Below are positions 1-12,894 of a stretch of 64,000 bases of DNA, piece after piece. Origin of the DNA: Hippopus hippopus (lineage: Eukaryota > Mollusca > Bivalvia > Cardiida > Cardiidae); assembly GCA_946811185.2 (NCBI GenBank), contig OX328107.1, positions 26,991,587-27,055,586 of the forward strand, read 5' to 3'. Within the stretch, counting starts at the first letter, position 1, and every line of letters starts with the position of its first letter. The position numbers and the translations under genes were made by a program. The notes beneath the pieces were generated by a model, which saw only the letters and a program-made list of their open reading frames with translations, had not been told where the DNA came from and ran no database searches.

Positions 1-2534
1 TAAAACATGTTGACTCAAAATGGAGCTTTTTGTTCTCAGTTCGTGCTCTACGCATGTAGATACCGTTTTTGAAACTAATTTACTCGTTCAATATGACACT
101 CGTCGCTATTTATGTTCAATTGTCTCCGTAAGCTATCTTTACAAACATAGCTACCAAGTCTCAAAAAAGAACTGTAACCACAAGAGTTTATAAGGGATGA
201 ATTTAAGCATATACGAGTACGCTTAACTAGCTGTCCGGCATTAACAAATATAAAAGTATAACGAGTACGGAAAAATCATTAACTGTGTGATAATCTCAAT
301 TTGTCTTTTGAAAAACAGTCATTTTATTCCTATATTTCAGCCAATCGGAAAGAAGATTACAGATAACCTTTACAGTGTACAACATATTTCACCAACTTTC
401 GAAACACTGAAATATTACAATATCATGAAAAGATTTTACTGATAACGTCAATCAAACGGGAGAAAGAACAGCTAAATTACATGATTATTAAATACATTGC
501 TAAGTGCACTCAGGAATCGAGTGCTCTGAATCTGCTCCTTACTGTTCCAACATCTGACATTGGTCCACGATGCTTCTAAAAGAAACAATACATTCCAGCG
601 TTTCAAACATTTCGATAGAAGCATGATTTTTTTCCAAAATGTTTCTTGGCTCAATAATCGGTCATTCGCCACCAAACAAACTACATGTATTTCATCTCTT
701 TTCGTGGTCTGATAGAAAAAATGCGGTAAATGTAGAGATTTTTGTCATAGTTTAAGATATTTAAGTTGTAGACAGTTTAGACGAAAGATGAGACTGTGGC
801 TTGCGTGCCGTCTGAAACGGATATACTCTCCGTATGTGAAAATACTCTGGCGATACGTTCGGGCCCGGGAGACCGGACCGGGCTTCCAGTCACGTGAACG
901 CGGATCACGATTCAAATGGTCGTAGGCTAATACAGACTGATTACCTTTTACAGTTTAGAACATGAAAAGCATACACTAGGTTAAGTAGTTGTCGCGAAAT
1001 AATCGAAATAATGCTCATTATACCATAAAAAGACATTGAACATAAAAATCATGTACTGACCAAGAACGAAGAAATACCTAAGAGGGATCTCGTGAATTTA
1101 GAAATTGTGTTTGCAGTCTTCTGCCATACTTGATGTGTAGTATACTGAGGTCAGTTTAATCTGCAAGTTCAAACGTAGATCAAGGTATCACTAAACAGAA
1201 AGCTAAAGGTTGAATCCTGAATCTACACTGAGCAATGTCTTGAGGTATGTTGACCACAACAAACCTAAAGCTGCTTCCTTTTACTGATGGTAGCAAAGTT
1301 CTATCCCATTTACTCAGTGACTAACGTTTTATGGGTTTTACGATCGCTTATAAAACTAAAACAAAATCAGAAAAAGGTAAATGATTTTCTTTAAATATTT
1401 CAGTGCGATTATATAAACTTGACCTCTATCGGCGGCGGAAAATACATTACAATCTGCTAAATCTCAGATAGTTTTTGATCTTATAGGCATGACTAAACAA
1501 GTGGACGGTATAGACCTTCTGTACGGTCTGATCTTAATTTATGCCGTCTACAAATGCCCTTGTTTTCGCCTGTGCCGCCGAGAGCGTTAATACGAATACA
1601 CTTTGGCCAACACAAGGATCGCATAGCATGTATTCGATGTGCTTTTCTTGAAAATTAATTAAGTTGTATCAAGTTTAAGATTACATGTACATTAATTTAC
1701 AACGCAACTTGAATTCTGCATCGTACCAAGTCCTTTGGCTCGCATTGTTTTTTCTCTCCTTTTTCCGTGAGAAATGCCACGGATATTCCAGCCCGAATCT
1801 CTAAAATATGTTTTTTTTATTACTGGTTTTTGTAACCAGTTAATACACGGTATGAGATTTAGAAACAACAAGCCCATTAGGGCGTAAATCATTTTACTTG
1901 GTGCTAAACGCCAATGCACGTTTTACAAAAAAAATCCCAGATTTTACAAGTGATGTAGTTCTAGACCATGATGTTTCATATTCAGCAGAAGAACTATCGA
2001 CAGAAATTGTCAGGTATTATCAGAAAAAATCTTTCTGACAGTTTCATTGTGAATATGGAAAAAACATTGACTTCAAGTGATGACTTCTATTTTGCTATAA
2101 TTGGACTAGTAGATTTTTTTATATATATAAGAGGGAGACTGGTACTTAAAGGACTTTCATTTTTTAAAGCGATGCTACACCTTGTTTGTATCTTTATCGC
2201 GTTCTTACGGCGACCGAGTTCGCAGAAAGACTGGTTTAGACGCCGTGCAGTTGGGGTGAGAACCCAGGAAGATGTAGAAGGGACAAAAAAAAAACATGCC
2301 GAAGGTGACCACTCTAACCTTGTTGCGAGGAGACACTGAGGTTCGGCGTCTCAAGCGCGTCCTTGCTCAGAATGATTTAAGATTGCTCTCTTGCTCAAAA
2401 AAGGTAGAAAATAACGCAAAGAACCCCGAAGAATTAACATACAAAGTAGCGCCTCCATAAAACACACATACATGGCTCATAGACAGCTCAAAGACCTGAA
2501 GATCATGATGCTTTGCACTACGCCTATGAGGTTC
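1..2534. other. Unassigned sequence, no repeat or gene recognised
   Basis: I see no element of the families found elsewhere in the window and no convincing exon. A locally GC-rich patch near 860-895 contains CCCGG/CCGGG inverted words. A 54-codon open frame at 2296-2460 (plus strand, Arg/Lys-rich, starts at ATG) is too short to judge and has no recognisable family. This stretch may be ordinary intergenic or intronic DNA. Confidence 0.4.
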
Positions 2535-2701
2535 TTAACCTGCTAAATAAGTTAATGAACTTTTTAAGTCTACAGTAAAAACCCAAAGATTGTTGTTTTA
2601 AAATTATTTTGGTGGAAACAAATCACGTTCTGTGCAGTCTGATTTTGATCTACACTTACCGCCTAAGATTCTCGAGTCGTTCTCAGCAGCCGAAGGGTTA
2701 A
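2535..2701 (+). mobile_element. Family D MITE (TTAA ends, GTGCAGTCTGATC hairpin), diverged
   Basis: The left end reads TTAACCTGCTAAATAAG and the right end reads CAGCCGAAGGGTTAA, the two characteristic ends of family D. In between are the CTGTGCAGTCTGAT arm and the 'gatctacac' segment found in every D copy. The first hairpin arm is lost. Family D is non-autonomous: 165-245 bp, no ORF, TTAA at both borders. TTAA borders are typical of piggyBac- and Kolobok-type cut-and-paste elements; the superfamily is inferred from the target site only. Confidence 0.7.
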
Positions 2702-3041
2702 TGCGTCTATATTGTCCTTACTGTAGTGTCAGTGCAGTTGTTAGCGAAAGTCAAACTTCCGTCTGCAATGCTACGACGTCCTTTAGATGTGATTACTGGC
2801 GTCATGGCGTTTCTTTGGGATTTTTATTGAAATCATGTCGTTTCTTCCCTGTTTACACCGCGTTTCGAGTGGGTCCCTATCCTGACCAAGACGTGGAGAC
2901 TCAACAGCATGGTCGGTCGCTTCATGTTGGTATTTTCTAAGTTTCAATGTACTGCAAATTTACTGCATCATGTAAAATGTCATACATGTACCTTTGGTCT
3001 GAGCATGTAACTAGTAAAGCGGTTTAGGCAAACCTCTGTTG

Positions 3042-3176
3042 CTGTGAGAAAGTAGTTAAGTAGCTTGGAAAGAAAGTTGCGTCAATACCGGTGTGTGAAA
3101 GCCAGGAAACGCATTCGAAGGTGCACTGGTCGTCGTGATATAACCTTTGCTTTTAAAACGGCGTTAAACTCCAATG
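3042..3176 (+). mobile_element. tRNA-SINE, 3' part only
   Basis: The segment matches the body and tail of the full SINE at 62674-62998: TTGGAAAGAAAGTTG, then GAAAGCCAGGAAACGC, GGTGCACTGG, and the tail AAAACGGCGTTAAACTCCAAT. The tRNA-like head is missing, which is normal 5' truncation for a retroposon. The start is approximate. Confidence 0.7.
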
Positions 3177-3414
3177 AAAACAAGCATATAGATCTGTGAA
3201 TTTCTGCTGAGCGATAATTGTGAAATTCGGCTTTTTGACATAGGTCGTGTTTCATGGTGAAGAGTTTCTTATGTTTAGAAAATGGTGACGGAAATGTATC
3301 ATCTAGTGAGGCCACATCTACTTGCGAAATATTAACTGCATATGCATGTACGCATGCTCGCTTGCAAAATACCATCCACCTTATTAAAGTCTTTTAGATC
3401 TTACCTCGTAATGA

Positions 3415-3678
3415 TATGAGCCATGCTTTGCGAAAAGGGGCTCAATTTTCTGCAAAAAGTGTCGACCCATATCAGCCTGCGCAGTCCGCACCGGCTGACA
3501 TTGGTCGAAACTTTTTGCTTTTTGTAAACTGTCCACATGGCAAAAGACCATTTTACCTCCAGGTCCAGTTGTTTATTAGACTAAATGGGTTTTTTAGATT
3601 TATGATTATGTGACGACTGGCTTGGTTACATGCATCACGGAGGTGCATTAGGCCCCGTTTACCAGAGCATAGCTCGTA
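3415..3678 (+). mobile_element. Family B MITE (TA-flanked), near full length
   Basis: The ends are TATGAGCCATGCTTTGCG on the left and CAGAGCATAGCTCGTA on the right, imperfect terminal inverted repeats of about 35 bp that run into GGGGCT(T)AATGCAT. Near the left end is the subterminal hairpin CGACCCATATCAGCCTGCGCAG / CCGGCTGACATTGGTCG. The middle holds TTTTAGATTTATGATTATGTGACG. There is no ORF. The borders are TA; see the self-nested copy at 58743-59006 for the target-site proof. Its ends resemble a MITE abundant in dreissenid and venerid bivalve genomes (recollection, not searched). Confidence 0.8.
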
Positions 3679-5414
3679 TGTTTTAAAAGAGTTTTCCGTA
3701 ACTATATTACTGATTATAGTTTTAAGGAAGAAATTGACATCATGGTATCTTGTTTAGATTTATTCTTTAACCTATGTATAGCTTACTTCTTTCTGTGTGC
3801 AAGTTGAAATTAATAAAATGAGTACGAGGTTTTAGAGTCAGTATGATGTAACGCACATTTCTATGTATCAATTTTTTATAGGGAAACATTTAAATGCTAT
3901 GTAACACCTTAAGATTCCTCATGCACTCCTTACAACTGAAAACCTATAAATTCAACCAAGAGCAGTAAGCTGACGTTAGCTTCCTGGCGTATATGAACCC
4001 AGTTTTTTATAAAAAGAACAGGAAAGAAATTGAAATATTGCACTTCAAAATTTCAGTTTAACGAATTTATTTTAAAATCGATTGAGAAACAAGTTCTTGC
4101 AACTATACTGATCTCTCTCGATTCTGCTTCCAGGAAAACCACACCAGTACTCGCGCCGAATGTGTGGGCCAATGAACAGTTCCTAAGTTGACACTCGCTC
4201 CCGAGTCAAAATTTTGACGATAACATCTAAGTATCCTCTTTAAAAAAGATTGAAGTCTACAAACATTTTGATAATTTATGCAAATTTTCAAGGAAGTTCG
4301 GCCAAATATGTGGAATTTATTACGCTATCGAGTATGAATCATCAGTTGGCTTCTTTTACCAAATTAATTTACTTATACCATTTAGTGGTGACTAGTATAC
4401 TTCATATGAACGTTTTATTGTTTATTTTGAGAATAATTGTCAAATCTAAATTCTGCTGATAAACCCAATAGAGTAAATCTTTAATTAATAGAATGAAATG
4501 TATCAAAAGTTGAATGAACTGAACGTTAAGATGATTTCTTTTTAATGGTTATCATTTATTAGTTATAGCAACTTTCATTAGCGGAGAAAAGTTCATGATA
4601 TCCTTAACAAAAATAATAGCAACTTCGTACAATGTGTAATGGCTCTGTAAGTATCCAAAGGACAGAGCCTGAGAATGCTGCACGGAAGTGCAAAAGCTCG
4701 TGCACAGTGCTGTATGAAACATGGGAACGACGAAGAAGTGGTATTTGAAGATAATGATAGGATGTACATGTCATGTAATATCTCGAAACTTTAATTCGTT
4801 TCACTGAGTATTTTAATATCTTTGAGCAACAATAATTGGGTGTGCATTCTATGTTTACCCAAGGGAGAGGTCACGGTAACCTGTGTAGGTAGAGTCGGTA
4901 TAGGTCAGACGTCTGCAAGATCACTGGACAGAATAATTAGATGGTAGGTAACCATTTGGGCATCTGTGTGGTTGCTAGGTGTTCATTTTAAAAGGGCGTT
5001 CTAGCCTCAAGCCCGGGTGGTCTCTGGGCGGGTTATAAGTTAAACAAGTGTTGATGGGCTAAGGATTGAATTCTAAATATTTTGTTATTCCTTGGAAGAT
5101 CGCAGCGATCTAGTTTCTTGACGAGTTACTACACACTCAAGGTTAAATTTACTTTTTCATTTATCTTTATCTTAGTACCTTTTTTTTTTCTTTTTTTTTT
5201 TACCATTTTAGCAACAAAGATTATTGTATTTGATCCTGCACACAGTGTACATCAAGATCAGACTAAGTATGTGTTATCCTGAATCTACACAATACAATAT
5301 GTTTTGAAATATTCCGACCAAACTCTTGAGTGTAATATCTGCTGATTTGTAATTGTTCTGTCCTGTTCACTTGTTGGGTGATATATGAATTAATGGCTTA
5401 TCTTCCTTTTCTTA
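3679..5414. other. Unassigned sequence
   Basis: No element or exon is recognised. The short open frames here have no family resemblance. It includes a T-rich tract around 5170-5200 with runs of up to ten T. Confidence 0.4.
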
Positions 5415-5638
5415 TCTCCCTACCACACAATCTTTAGCTCTAACGGCCATAAAAGAGAAGGCTATTGAAAACCTGTAGGAAAATGAGAAAATGCTTGTAA
5501 CTAGCATTTTCTCCTTTTCCCACAATGTTTTCTACCATTTTAAAGACACAAATTATCTTTTGAGCTACATCTGATTTGTCGTCTGCAAATGCTTTCAATT
5601 TTGATATGTTGAAAATTTTATCGTGTGGGAGAGAGTTA
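5415..5638 (-). mobile_element. Family A MITE, full length but diverged
   Basis: It begins CTCCCTACCACACAATC and ends TCGTGTGGGAGAGAGTTA, eroded forms of the ACTCTTTACCA ends. The central hairpin is recognisable (GAGAAAATGCTTGTAACTAG then CATTTTCTCCTTTTCCCAC). The far arm carries TTTGTCGTCTGCAAATGC and CAATTTTGATATG, which fixes the orientation as minus. This is the only family A copy in the first 14 kb. Confidence 0.8.
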
Positions 5639-8600
5639 CAGTACAAAAGGGGAAAAGTCCCTACATGGTCCTTTTCATGTTTTTCATTTCATATCACCCA
5701 CAAGATATTTCTTTTTCCAAATGGACTGTTGCATTCACAACTCGAAAATGGCTTTTTCCACTCAGTATTTCAGGATAGGCATGCAACGATCAATCTTTTT
5801 TAACTTAGTACTAATCTTATCCTTATATAAAATTAAACAGTCTAGCAGATTTTGAAGACAAAGACACTTTTTACAAACTTTTGGAATCATTTTCTGAAGG
5901 AGACTTTATTCTATTTTTTTTTTATGTTCATTTTACAACTGAATTGAGGTCGTTATGATAATTCATTTTTCAAGTTGCTCCTCAGAACAATTTCTTGGCA
6001 GACTGAAAGCAAAAAATTTAAATAATGATTAAAAAAAAAAGAAACAAAAGTTACGTGATCATTGTCACAAGCAATGTATTTTTTTTTTCTGTAACTGTTG
6101 TTGATACTTCGCATGATGAAGAGAAATTTGGACTCTTACATCATCAATTCATTCTGCTTCTACATCTTTATTCACCCGCGCATATCATATATACGACTTT
6201 CATAGTATGTACAATCTTTTTTTTAATATTATCTACATAGTTTACAATCTAGCTTTATACTCTTTTGTAATGTTGATTATGCGGTTATTCTTTTTTTAAT
6301 ATCATTTGTGTGTGTGTGTGTTTTGTTGTTATCTCCATGGGTATTTTGCTTCTAGTCTTTCTTATTATATATCAATTTTGCAGTTGTATATAGTTCTTGC
6401 TGTTTTACCATTTTTTGTTTTTGTGTATGGAAATAATATTTTTTTTATTCAATTTATTTGTCATAATAAGATGCCTTTAAATTTTCATTGTTTTAATTAA
6501 CCTAACATCACGTTCAGCTACTTTCTTTTGAATCTGAGGATATGCACCTTATGCCCTTTTATTGTATTATCTGAACGTCTTTGCTTATACTTTTTTCTTT
6601 CCATTTATTTCTTTTCTTTTTCATCAGTTCTTTATCATTATCATTTATTGAACATTTATACAATTATGTATTTCACAGTATCATGTGCGGATATTGGTAT
6701 CTCTTCAAATGAAGAGGCATGTTTGTCATTTAAACATATCACGCCATATCAGATAGAATTTCTACAAGATTAATCGAAATTTCGTTTAGCTCATTTTGGT
6801 GCTATACTGATTGAGAGGGTTTCTTTTTTTTCATTATTTTCTATGTAATAGACATATCTATTTTGTTTTTTCATTCGTACCTCGCAAACGTGTATTGCCT
6901 ACCAAAAATTTTACCATCACGAGCATTATATAACATATCATCAAAAATTATTTTTTTTTTTTCTTATTTATTTCGCACTTCTTTTCCAATATGTGGTTTC
7001 TGCAAGCTGGTGGGAGATATGCTCATTTTACACAGCGTCGGCCAAGGTCCGAAAATTAAAGCTGTTCTTTTGTTTAGTCAAGATATATTCGATATTTCTC
7101 CAAGTCCACATAAATTTTTTTTTAATTTCATCTTTTGTCTTTTTAATTTCTTGCATAAAAATATAACTTTTGATAGTGATTTGGTAAAACTAAAATCGTG
7201 CGTCTGTTTTCCATATTTTTTATTTGTTATCACTATTTATCATTTTTAAATTATACGTGAAACTATTGCACCCAAAAGTTAAACCGTTAATTTAATTATT
7301 ATTTTCTGACTCTCAGACTGTCATTGCTTGATGTGGTGAACGACAATTCCTCGTCTTATTTTAGGATTTCGATTTTCTATTTGTACTTTAGTTAAGATAA
7401 TTTTTCATTTATGATATTTACTTATAATTTTGTAGACATCTAAGAGAGTGGTTCGTTTTAACCTGTTTTGATAAATGTTCTAATTGTAATAATTAATGTT
7501 GATTCTTTCCAGAACCTCACTAGCGCCACACTTAATTTAGAACCTTTACAAGCGCAGACTTCTCTACTGACTGTCTATTTCTATCTTTGCTTTGCAAAAC
7601 GATTATCGTTGATTAAATTCAAAGGAGAAATAAGTTTCCTATTATCATTATTGCAATAAACAACTTTTTTTTTAGCCAAAGGTCGTTGATTTTTGTTTAT
7701 ACTAATGATTAGTTAACATTTGAATGAATGGTACAGCCTAATCGCAATTTTTTGAAAGGAAGCTTCTTGTAATATGAAATTTGATCTTAACATAAACATT
7801 TATCTCTATTATTCAAAAGAATTAGCCGATGATTAAAACATCATTCACTCGTCCGATTTTAGATATTTGTGTTGATATATTTTTTAAAATTTTACACTTA
7901 CTTTCTTAGATGTACATTTGAGTTATGAAATTATCAAGTTTTATTTTTTTCCAATGAAAAATATATATGGTAACCATTTCTTGTGGGTGTGGTCTGGATT
8001 TTTCCTCAATAGACGAAAAAGTATGTTCATGAAAAAGAACATTAAGCGCCATATTTGTTGATTTAGCATTTGTAATGTTAATATTTGTATAATAATACTA
8101 TTGTGGCTTATTTATACGATAGCATTTTTGTTCCTAATTGACAACTGTGGCAAAAATGTTAGACAGCTACAATCCAAGGAATGCTTTTGAAAGAGTTTTA
8201 CATGGATTGAAATATATTTACTAAATAAAACAAACTGAAACTTGCTGTAGACCTTTGATGATTTTGCTGCCTTAATGTATATTAACAAAATAAAAACATA
8301 TTTTTTCTGATGGTATGGTTTATAACTAATTACAGACGTGTTTCGAACTACTATGTTTCAATAGAAGTTTTAAAAATCACTGCTTATTATAGCCACCAAA
8401 GTTTGTCTGCTTTTTTTTCAGTGAGAAACTCCGATTATTTCTATTATAATCATACGTATTCAACTTTCATTTCGTTAGATGAATACGTTCCCATTCTGGT
8501 TGTTTCTTCGGGCGCAAGTGAGGGTTTTTTTTTTTTTAATTGTTTTAATTTCTGTAATTATCAGCATTTAATCATAATGGAGAAAAAGGCCAAATTTCCA

Positions 8601-9374
8601 CATACTTTTTGAACAGACGGATTTCTTCATTAGGTCAAGACAAGGTTGCCTCGAATGGTTAACCTCTTAGCTCGGGCATGGCTTTTCTAATAATGTTCAT
8701 CTAAGAAATGGTATGTTTTTATAATCTTTGTCAAAATTATGTTCTTATTTACCTATCTTATTTCTTCTTACCTCTTGCAGGTGATATTTTTTGAGATACT
8801 CTAGGTTCATACAAAATGTTTTTCAATTATGATTTTAAAAATCTCTGCTCTTCGCTATTTCCAAGTAATTTATTAGTTAACGCATATTTCCCGTATTTCA
8901 GTATATGACTAGGAAATATTTGCTATCCCAATGGGGCACAGTGACGATGTTTATATTAGAATAGGTAGATCTTTCCGAAAAAGAAATTGCTGAACAACTC
9001 TAACAATTTATTGAAAATTGGCAGCTTCATAAGGCATAAAGGAATAAGATTCGGAGAATATTGCGAGCTGAGGATCTTTACTAATCACTATATCAGCGAT
9101 AACTAAAAGGTGCGTTATTTTTTGCTTTATAATTTTTACCCATATTTCCAACATAGCCGGAATAAGTGTGGTGTAACATAATAGTTCTAATGCGAGATAT
9201 CATAAACCTCATTCGGGCTTTGTTTGTATACTACAAATTATTTATTGCCTTAAACATTGCATTCGTAAGGAATTAAAATGAAATTATAATAATCTTGACT
9301 TTAATTTAAACTATTAAATTTACAAAGACATATTTGATTAAAAAATCATAGGTAACACGATTTGGCGTGCAATA
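5639..9374. other. T-rich plus strand, no recognisable repeat or exon
   Basis: Long runs of T on the plus strand recur from about 5900 to 8600, with a (GT)n tract at about 6308-6321. The open frames here are Phe/Leu/Ile-rich, as expected from T-rich composition, and show no family motif. None of the families A-H is visible. This contrasts sharply with the repeat-dense right half of the window. Confidence 0.5.
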
Positions 9375-9407
9375 TTTTCTTTCTTTCTTTCTTTCTTTCT
9401 TCCTTTC
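9375..9407. repeat. (TTTC)n microsatellite
   Basis: About seven tandem TTTC units, the last imperfect (TTCC). Confidence 0.9.
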
Positions 9408-9616
9408 AATTCATACTTTATTTTCAACAGCACAAATAAACTTATTTTCTCCACAATAATGTTTCAGTTTTCTTTCTTGTTCAAATATGCTGTTCCTATG
9501 AAAGTTTCTTGTTTGCAGTTTATATCAATGGAATTATGTCGGTATACTCGTATAGTCATAATTTTCAAAGGTATGCGAGACTGAATCTCAGGTCCGCTAT
9601 TTTTTTTTTTTTTCAG

Positions 9617-9850
9617 AAGGCTTGTGAACGCCATTGCAATAAGATTTATTCATACTTTACCGCTAAACATGGCTTGAATATTGTGAAGGTCGAAAGGCAG
9701 TCAGTGGCTTGCAAACATTTTGGTTGTGTAAACAATATTCTGTGCCACGTTCAACAGCATTTTAGTTGCATCGGCCTAGAAAGACTGTTAGCATACCACG
9801 GGTCAAAGAAACACCAGGAAGAACCAAGGCAAACAACTAGTCGTAATTAA
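9617..9850 (+). CDS. Candidate terminal exon, Cys/His-rich, unknown product
   Basis: A run of 13 T and CAG at 9601-9616 makes a strong splice-acceptor-like sequence. An open frame of 77 codons follows and ends in TAA at 9848-9850. The predicted 77 residues contain seven Cys and nine His, including ACERHC near the start and VACKHFGC in the middle, and a basic polar end (HQEEPRQTTSRN). The segment is visibly less AT-rich than its surroundings. I do not recognise a family and found no upstream exon on this strand, so it could equally be a chance open frame. Confidence 0.22.
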   Translation, partial: KACERHCNKIYSYFTAKHGLNIVKVERQSVACKHFGCVNNILCHVQQHFSCIGLERLLAYHGSKKHQEEPRQTTSRN

Positions 9851-11394
9851 TAATCTCATTCAGGTGTGTTAGAAATATTCTTAACTTCATAGAGGTACAC
9901 CCGGTATATTTCCTTTTTATCACAATATTCAACATCATTTCATAAGTTTCTATTTTTAATACATGTTTATTGATTGAAAATGCCATGTTTTCTCTCTCTT
10001 TCGTTCACGAAAGGAATTTTATAACTTCATCTTTTTTATTCGTTAAATATGACCAAAATTAAATATTTTTTAATGTAATTTTACCTCTTGAATATACTGT
10101 ATTGCTTGGCATTTTCTCGTTGATTCATTTTTTTTTTAAATCAAATCAGACAGGACTTTTGATAATCTTACTATACACATGTCTTAATGGTAGTGATGTT
10201 ATTTGAAAATTTTGACTGGAAATTTAATCGCTATCGACCTAATATTAAATCAGTTTGTTTGCCTGTGACTGAAACTAAATCGGATTGGATATAATCTCCA
10301 GCAATTTCCGTTACTGAGAAACACAGAAAAGGACTGACTCTGCACAATCATGTGGAATCACCCAAAGTAAAAAAAAAAGGAAAAATCATTCTAGAATTAA
10401 ACAAAGTCGTAAAGTAAAAAGTCGCACTGACGGTGTCTACAATTTACGAGGTTTAGAATTTGTATCAAACTATCTATTAATAACAATTCAATGACTTTGA
10501 AAAATTTAAAAGCCTCGTACTTCTGAAAGGCTCATCAGACCCTCAATTCTATTGGATGGCCGAGAAGATTGATTTAAAAGACGCTGATTTCAATAAAGCA
10601 TTCGTCTAAACTGCCCAGTTATGCATAAATTCTAAGCCTTATTTGTAAGTGCAAACTCATTTATATGTAGGTTTTTGCTTTTTGCACCTGGGAGGTTTAA
10701 ATATTATAATTTTTCATCGTTTGTTCAATATCTCTCCTTTGATATGTTTATTCGTAGCTTAGCGTATTTACAATTCATACTGATTATTTCTATGTAATAC
10801 CCAAACCCTTTGAAGTCTTTCTTGGCAAGCAAAGAAGCTACTCAGCGCTACTCAGCGTTTGTTTGTGGTGATTTGAAAGTGAACAAAAGCCGTTTCTAAT
10901 ATGTTTTCTATATATTATGGCAGATTTGCGACATCAAAGCGTTTTTTCAATCGTTAATAGAAATACATCCCTATTTCACCCAATGAAAATGCGAATATAA
11001 TGGACACACTTGGTGTGAAATATTGCAAAGAAAAAGGCCGAAAACGGCAACATATTTCTATCTATTTTCTTGTGGTAAAGAAAAGAGATGGAAAAGGAGA
11101 AAAAAGTGAATACTTGCTATTGATCAATATTTTAATCACTGAATATCTTTCAAAATTTGACAGCGATTTCTATCATATCCCGGTTTATTTATGTGTATGT
11201 CAATCATCTACCGGACCTTGATACGTCAGTCAGTAAAGTATATGTATAACAACCAGTATGTTCAGAGTTCGTTTTTTGTGACTCAGAACTGTATTTTCAA
11301 TCATGACATTGGAGACGGATTTTTTTTTTTAATAAATTGAAAAACGTGTGTTATCGTTCATATTTTCCCAATGAAAGATCGGCAACTATGTTAC
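9851..11394. other. Unassigned sequence
   Basis: AT-rich DNA with no recognised repeat family. A 73-codon Lys-rich open frame at 11000-11221 has no splice signals or motifs I can name. Confidence 0.4.
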
Positions 11395-11495
11395 TGCTGC
11401 TGCTGATAATAACAACAACAATAATAATAATTATTATCATTATTCTTACTATAATGATTATTATGTTTGATTTTTCTTGTTGTTGTTATGCAAAC
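11395..11495. repeat. Trinucleotide low-complexity tract (CTG, AAC, AAT)
   Basis: CTGCTGCTGCTG is followed by AACAACAAC, AATAATAATAATTATTATC and, further on, TTGTTGTTG. The AAT/ATT and AAC/GTT halves can pair, so the tract is weakly self-complementary. Confidence 0.8.
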
Positions 11496-11596
11496 TAGAA
11501 ATATTACCTTTGATGATAAAAGTTACTTATTTTTGATATATTTATTTATTTAGGATTTAACTTTTATGAATGTTTAGTACAACTGTGGCAGCAGAA

Positions 11597-11820
11597 TAAC
11601 CAAAGCAAGTAATCACATATTTATGATATTTATGGATCCGTAAAATCCATTTTGTCCAACAACCGACCTAATCATAGGTACACTGGTCCTTCGATATCCA
11701 AAAAATTGATTAATAGCAAAACGTGTTCATCCAGATGAGCCTGCGCGGACTGCGCAGCCTGACATGAATCGATATTTTGCGCAAACGCATTAAGCCACCT
11801 TTTCACAGAAGATGGCTCAT
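11597..11820 (-). mobile_element. Family B MITE, left end truncated
   Basis: The internal block TATGGATCCGTAAAATCCATTTTGTC and the right-side hairpin GAGCCTGCGCGGACTGCGCAG are present. The right end reads GCATTAAGCCACCTTTTC then GATGGCTCAT. The hairpin is on the right, so orientation is minus. The left terminal repeat is missing or unrecognisable. Confidence 0.75.
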
Positions 11821-11863
11821 ACCTATGCAATACACAGATCATGTGCAAACTGGAGGTCAACCT

Positions 11864-11952
11864 TCATCCTAGAGTGCCGCCACGATATAACTGAAATAAT
11901 GTTGAAAACGGCGTTAAACACCATACAATCAATCAATCAATCATCCTAGAGT
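11864..11952 (+). mobile_element. 5'-truncated SINE tail with 12-bp target duplication
   Basis: The inserted 65 bp (11876-11940) are the SINE 3' end: GCCGCCACGATATAACTGAA, AAAACGGCGTTAAACACC, then (CAAT)n. It is flanked by identical copies of TCATCCTAGAGT at 11864-11875 and 11941-11952. A tail-only insert with a perfect duplication is the signature of target-primed reverse transcription that stopped early. Confidence 0.9.
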
Positions 11953-11993
11953 AGAGTGATATTTCTGTTTGTGTAACTCGGCAATGTTAGAAG

Positions 11994-12064
11994 GGGGCAG
12001 TATATAGAATGTAATTAAATACATGTACAAGGGGACAGTATACAGAAGGTAATTAAATACATGT
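11994..12064. repeat. Two-unit tandem repeat, about 37 bp
   Basis: GGGGCAGTATATAGAATG...TAATTAAATACATGT is followed at once by GGGGACAGTATACAGAAGG...TAATTAAATACATGT. The units differ at a few positions. Confidence 0.85.
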
Positions 12065-12894
12065 CTTTACGACCCTGATTTACAGTCCAAGATATCACGA
12101 TAAACATGCCATGGTCTGACGAAAGTTGCTGTGATAGACATTTTGTTAAAACTTATTTCTTGAAAACAGTATGAAATATATATCCTTTGCTGTAAGATAA
12201 GCCGATAATTTGAGTCAGACCGGTGCACAATCCTGGGTGGAACAATTGCAATTTTACATGTAAATGCCTGAGTGCCATACAATCATTCTTCTAGATGCAT
12301 TTTTACATGCAATGGTATTGGAAACCAATCTTCAATGACGCAAGACAGTGATTCTTGTGATTGGTCTACGAAATATGCATTGAATACAAACTATTCTTTC
12401 TTTATTTCTTTTCTTATCCAGAATGCATTGCAAAACAAAAACACTGAACAGTCAAAAGATTTTAATCTTCTATGTGACTTCCTGCAGATTAGTGGAAGAA
12501 AACATATCGGTTTACAGGCGGGGTATTAAAGCCAAGACGGGTCGTTTACAATTTTGACAATGCCTCGTCGGTTAAGTAGGATTGTTTATGGTGTGCGTTG
12601 ACGGTCAATGTGACCCATCTTTTTTGCCTATGAGGGTGGTGCATTCACGCGATCTCCGTATGTATAAGTTACAAATATAGATAAAAAATGTTGAATTAAC
12701 GGGTGCACCTGATAGTTCAGATAACAAACGCATGCTATCTGATGTTTGCATTTTCCTTCAAGTATTCCTAAACAGTACCCCTAGTAAGATAAATAAACAG
12801 CCCCGCCCCTTTTGAAGGAATCGTGACAACTACAGCAAATTTATGCTGACAGTGGATGATAGCTACATTCTTGCCTAGATCTACCTCCAAATCC
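12065..12894. other. Unassigned sequence
   Basis: No repeat family or exon is recognised. An open frame at 12272-12529 lacks any motif I can name. Confidence 0.35.

Noticed and set aside
2296..2460. 54-codon Arg/Lys-rich frame starting at ATG
   Set aside because: Too short, no family, no supporting signals; mentioned only as unassigned.
6863..7249. 128-codon Phe-rich open frame
   Set aside because: T-rich composition explains the openness and the hydrophobic residues; no motif.
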